Shown here in pieces: positions 60,299-64,000 of a stretch of DNA of 64,000 nt (the first letter of the stretch is position 1; every line of letters begins with the position of its first letter). The DNA comes from Trichaptum fuscoviolaceum (taxonomy: Eukaryota > Basidiomycota > Agaricomycetes > Hymenochaetales > Trichaptaceae): assembly GCA_910574455.1 (NCBI GenBank), contig CAJSYZ010000007.1, positions 3,355,773 to 3,419,772 on the forward strand, given 5' to 3'. Below the pieces are notes generated by a model. The model was not told where the DNA came from and searched no databases. It saw only the letters and a list, made by a program, of their open reading frames with translations. A program made the translations under genes and the position numbers.

Positions 60299-63200
60299 TT
60301 ACGCAGCCGTAGTTGAAGAACCAACTGTCTTCGGCATTTTTTTCTCCCCTGTGCCAAGTTGCTCTAAGTCCGCGGGCTTGAAGAAGTGAGGAGCAACTAA
60401 ATCGAAAAAAGGAAGTCAGCGATGAACTGTTATGCATCAGAAGATGAAACTCACCTTCGATTAACCAGGAAGGCTTAATCTCCATGACTTGCCGCATGTA
60501 CGACTTCGATGTCATGACCAATTCATAGTACAAGATGAACTTTACGGGGGGTTGATGTTGGAATAAGCTCGATGAAGGGTGTATGTAAACTGTTTGATTG
60601 GTCTTCAACGTCCGATATGAGTCTCCACTCTTCTGCAAACGAGCCTACAAATTTCCTCCGTAAGCTGAGTTGCCAGAAAATATAAAAGCCAATCGCTCAC
60701 AGTATTATAAAAGTACCCTGAAGTCAACGCCTTCTGGATCGGGACGATATCGTTTGTGTTCGGGTTGCTCTGAACAACCACTTCGACACGTTCGCATAGG
60801 CCTGCCAACTGATCACGGATATCTCGCGCTCGGCTCAAACTCTTGAATTGCAGGAACTGCTCATAGCAGAACTGCTGCGAATAATTTGTGTCCGCCCACT
60901 GCTCCCACACATTAAGCAATGTAAAGTGGTCGCCACCTGCACGCACGAAGTTCTGGCGTGCCTGATCGGCATGTAGTTTCTTGTCCTTCGGGCGATAGAA
61001 GAGGGACCCTGACTCGGACAGCATGGAAATAATTGTGAGTACCTCATCAGTACAGGAGTACTCCTCGCTAGCGATGATCGCCTTGGAAAGCATAGGGTCA
61101 ACCGGGAACTCGGCCATTCGTCGCCCAAGCTTGGTAAGCTCACCGCGGTCATTCAGTGCGCCGAGAGCGTAAAGCAACTCTAGTGCTCGCATAAGAGTCT
61201 CTCCAGGTGGAGGATCCATGAACTCGAAGCCGATGAGATCGTTAATACCCAATGATTTTAGCAGCAGCACGACCATGCCTAGGTTCGTTCGCTGGATTTC
61301 TGGAACTGTGTTTTCCTCTAATTCGTTGTTGAAAGCCCATTTGGTGTATAACCTGAACGCCTTCCCCGGACCAACACGCCCAGCACGCCCAGCTCGCTGA
61401 TTTGCTGAGGCTCTTGAGCAGGGGACTACAACTAACGAGGACATACCCGTCCTTGGATTGTACGAGTTTTGTTTAACAAACCCAGGGTCAATGACAAACA
61501 CCACACCGTCAATTGTGATCGACGTTTCCGCAATATTCGTTGCTAGTACAACCTTCCTTGCACCTTCCGGCGTCGGTTCAAAGATCTTCGCTTGCATCTC
61601 ACTCGGTAAATTGGCGTAGATCGGGCAAATAATGAGTTCAGCAACCTTGTTACCGAGTGCCCGAGCGGTCTCAGTCAGGTTTTCTTGCGCCGTCTCGATT
61701 TCATCTTGGCCAGTGAGAAATACAAGAATGTCTCCTTTGGGTTGAGTCGTATGGATCTGGAAAACGGTTGTAATAGCGGCGTGAAGATAGTTGGCTTCTG
61801 GTTGAGGGGTGTAGTGAATGTCAACAGGATATCGACGTCCGGGCACTAACAAAATATTAGTTGTCTTCTGGTGAAGGGAACAGCAAAAGTGCTCACCATA
61901 GAAGATAGGAGCTCCATCGAAGTACTCGCTGAATTTATCAGCGGCTAAGGTCGCACTAGAAATGAGTAGACGCAGTTCAGGTCTAAAGCGAGCAATATCC
62001 TTGTAAACCGTCAGCTGAGAGCTAATATGAAATTCAATCAGCAAGAACTCACCTTGACAAGAGCAAACAAGATGTCCGTACTTAACGTCCGCTCATGAGC
62101 TTCGTCAATAATTAAGGCAGAGTAACTCGCGAGATCCGGCTCCGTCAAGAACTCTCGAAGAAGCATACCATCCGTCATGTATTTAATCACGGTCTTGTCG
62201 CTTGTACAGTCCTCGAAACGGATCGAATATCCAACCTCGTAGCCCACCTTGGTACCCACTTCCTCCGCTACACGTGCTGCAACGCTCATTGCAGCAACAC
62301 GACGCGGCTGCGTGCACCCGACCTTCATCCCATTCGCTGTGTAGCCAGCCTCGTGAAGGTACTGCGGGAGTTGTGTCGTCTTGCCCGAGCCCGTCTCTGC
62401 AACGACAATGAGCACGGGAAACTTCTGAATCGCCTCCAGTAACTGATCGCGGAATTGATAGATTGGCAGACTCTTCCGCGTCTCGTCGATAGTCTGAGCG
62501 CGCTTTTCTGCCTCTTCGATCTGTTGCCTTAGCAGGCGCTCCGCCGGAGTAAGGTTTGCTTCCGCACTCATTGTGTCCGATAGGACGAACTGGATCGTCT
62601 GGCTCTCGTCAAAGACATACTCGTAGTCGTCGACAGGTTGCTCCTTGTCCAGAGCGCCGGTTCGGAAGGTACTGTGTTTCGTCTGTGCCGCCTCCCACTG
62701 GTCGACATCTGTGACGAACTGGTCATCCTTGGTCTTAGCCTCTTCGTATCGTTGATAGAGCACGGCTTCCTTCTTCTTGCGGTCAATTTTGCCCTGCTCT
62801 GTTATGTAGTCTTCAGGAAGAGCATAACCGTCATAACGGTCGTCAACATTCATCCGTTCCTCCGCCAGACGAAGCACTTCTTTCTTGTACTCGAGCTCTT
62901 TGCGTTCTCGCTTGGAGACCTTCATACCACGAAACAGCGCCTCATCATCTGCGATTTCCTTGCGAAGAAGCTCGATCTGCTGGAGTTCTCGCTTCGAAAG
63001 GTAGTCCTGACGCGAGCGCTCACGGAGGGAGGGTAATGCAGCGCCGCGCGCCGTGGAGTCGTCTGCGAGCAGTCTGCGTTTGGATGCGTCGATAGCAGCA
63101 GCACCCTTCGTCGAGCGGTCTTCAACGACCTTCTTCGCTCGGTCCTTGTCTCGATCTCGCATGCGCTCAGCGAACGCATCTCGTTCTTCAAGGTCCCGTA

Positions 63201-63809
63201 GTCGTTCCATCTCTTTACGAGCAGCTTCTTCCTCTGGTGTCTCCATATGCTCCTCATCATGGTCTTCGCGTTCCTGTTCATCGTCTTCTCCTTTCCGACG
63301 TTTCCGTGCAACAGCGGGCTCTTCCTCGTCACTTTCCCAATCCCGGCCATCTGTTTCCCTCTTCCTCACATGTCTATCCTTCCGGTCTCGATCCTTCTCT
63401 TTCTCCTTTCCCTTCTCCTTCTTCAGCGGTTTGATGATATCGGTATCCTCCTCCTCGATGAACGAGTATTTCTGCTTCTGCAGTGCTTTCGCTTCTTTCT
63501 CAGCTTGCTTCCGTGCTGAGTCGTTGGAGTGTTTGTGCTTGGTCTTCCGAGGAGCACGGCTATAGACCTCATTTACGAATGTATGTGTGTCGGGAGTATC
63601 GGGGAGTCCGATAGCCTGTAGAGATGAGAATAGAGATTGAGCTGATTTTGCAGATGAGGCAGACGCTATGAGGTAGTCGACTGTCGTTTTGTCCGACAGA
63701 CCGAATATCTGAAAAAATGCGAGAATTTTAGAAACATGTGGATGTAAGATAGCACTAAAGGACTCACTCTGAGGACATTGTCATTTATGTAGCGTTCAAG
63801 GTCTGCCAT
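60299..63809 (-). CDS. PRP2: DEAH-box spliceosomal RNA helicase Prp2/DHX16
   Basis: ATG at 63809 ([20 protein letters not shown]) starts a charged N-terminus, followed by the helicase core: [14 protein letters not shown] (I), [12 protein letters not shown] (Ia), DEAH in [14 protein letters not shown] (II), LLISSATL (III), [11 protein letters not shown] (IV), [15 protein letters not shown] (V), [18 protein letters not shown] (VI), then winged-helix, HA2 ratchet and OB domains ([43 protein letters not shown]-like [15 protein letters not shown]), ending GSSTTAA. The N-terminal part ([30 protein letters not shown]) matches Prp2/DHX16 and S. pombe Cdc28 rather than Prp16, Prp22 or Prp43. Prp2 remodels the spliceosome to activate it before the first splicing step, with a G-patch partner. 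Confidence 0.93.
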
Positions 63810-64000
63810 GCCATGAACGCGGTGTCCAAAGTGTTCGAATATTATACTACATTGAAGTCGGAGCCGGGATAGTAATACTAAGTCACACGGTTATAAGACC
63901 ATTACAAGTCAGTTGTAGCCTCATTACAACGAATCCTAATAGCACTGTATTTGAAGTTCAAATTGATGGTTACATGACCATTTGATAAAAACTGAAATAG
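63810..64000. promoter_or_regulatory. 5' region of the Prp2 gene to window edge
   Basis: 191 bp without a gene. TTATAAGACC and ATTACAA words repeat (63891-63930), but no defined promoter element is clear. Confidence 0.4.

Overview
The window is nuclear DNA of a filamentous basidiomycete, most likely an Agaricomycete. The evidence is dense, short introns (mostly 47-65 bp) in nearly every gene, genes packed on both strands with intergenic gaps of 70-500 bp, and proteins that read as basidiomycete orthologues: a P450 reductase ending DVWS, a DASH subunit, a group III hybrid histidine kinase relic, and an endosulfine with FDSGDY. No rRNA, tRNA, CRISPR array or bacterial-type operon was seen. Exon joins below were made by hand from splice signals and family conservation.

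Region 1 (1-5.2 kb) is accessory. A Ty3/gypsy-type LTR retrotransposon on the minus strand (pol fragment, gag, one LTR) enters from the left edge and ends inside a decayed hybrid histidine kinase. After it come an unrecognised gene fragment and short tandem repeats.

Region 2 (5.3-23 kb): a small histone-fold gene (Dpb3/POLE4/CHRAC1 type, five exons, too fragmented to appear as an ORF), a Vnx1-type vacuolar cation/H+ exchanger, DDB1, a small multi-pass membrane protein, a Yae1-domain protein, a SET protein, a secreted haem peroxidase and a HIT protein.

Region 3 (23-41 kb): She9/Mdm33, NADPH-cytochrome P450 reductase, DAD1, protein kinase C, a 794-residue protein I do not recognise, an Igo1/endosulfine protein and DNA polymerase alpha subunit B (Pol12).

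Region 4 (41-64 kb): a Ras exchange factor (SH3-WW-RasGEF), ribosome-maturation GTPase Efl1, zinc GTPase Zng1, a STYX-like pseudophosphatase, nucleotide-sugar transporter Hut1, a DUF427 protein, ribosome-assembly Rsa3, and two spliceosome genes in convergent orientation, Cwf19-like and Prp2/DHX16.

Most genes are housekeeping and do not form a cluster. Threads joining some of them are cell cycle and replication (histone-fold protein, Pol12, DAD1, endosulfine), with ACGCG-box clusters upstream of the two replication genes; signalling (PKC, RasGEF); ribosome biogenesis (Efl1, Rsa3, and possibly Yae1); and splicing. The most notable observations are three apparent GC-AG introns, a pseudophosphatase that keeps its Cys but lost its Arg, and the retrotransposon-interrupted kinase. 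I did not find a convincing wholly new system.
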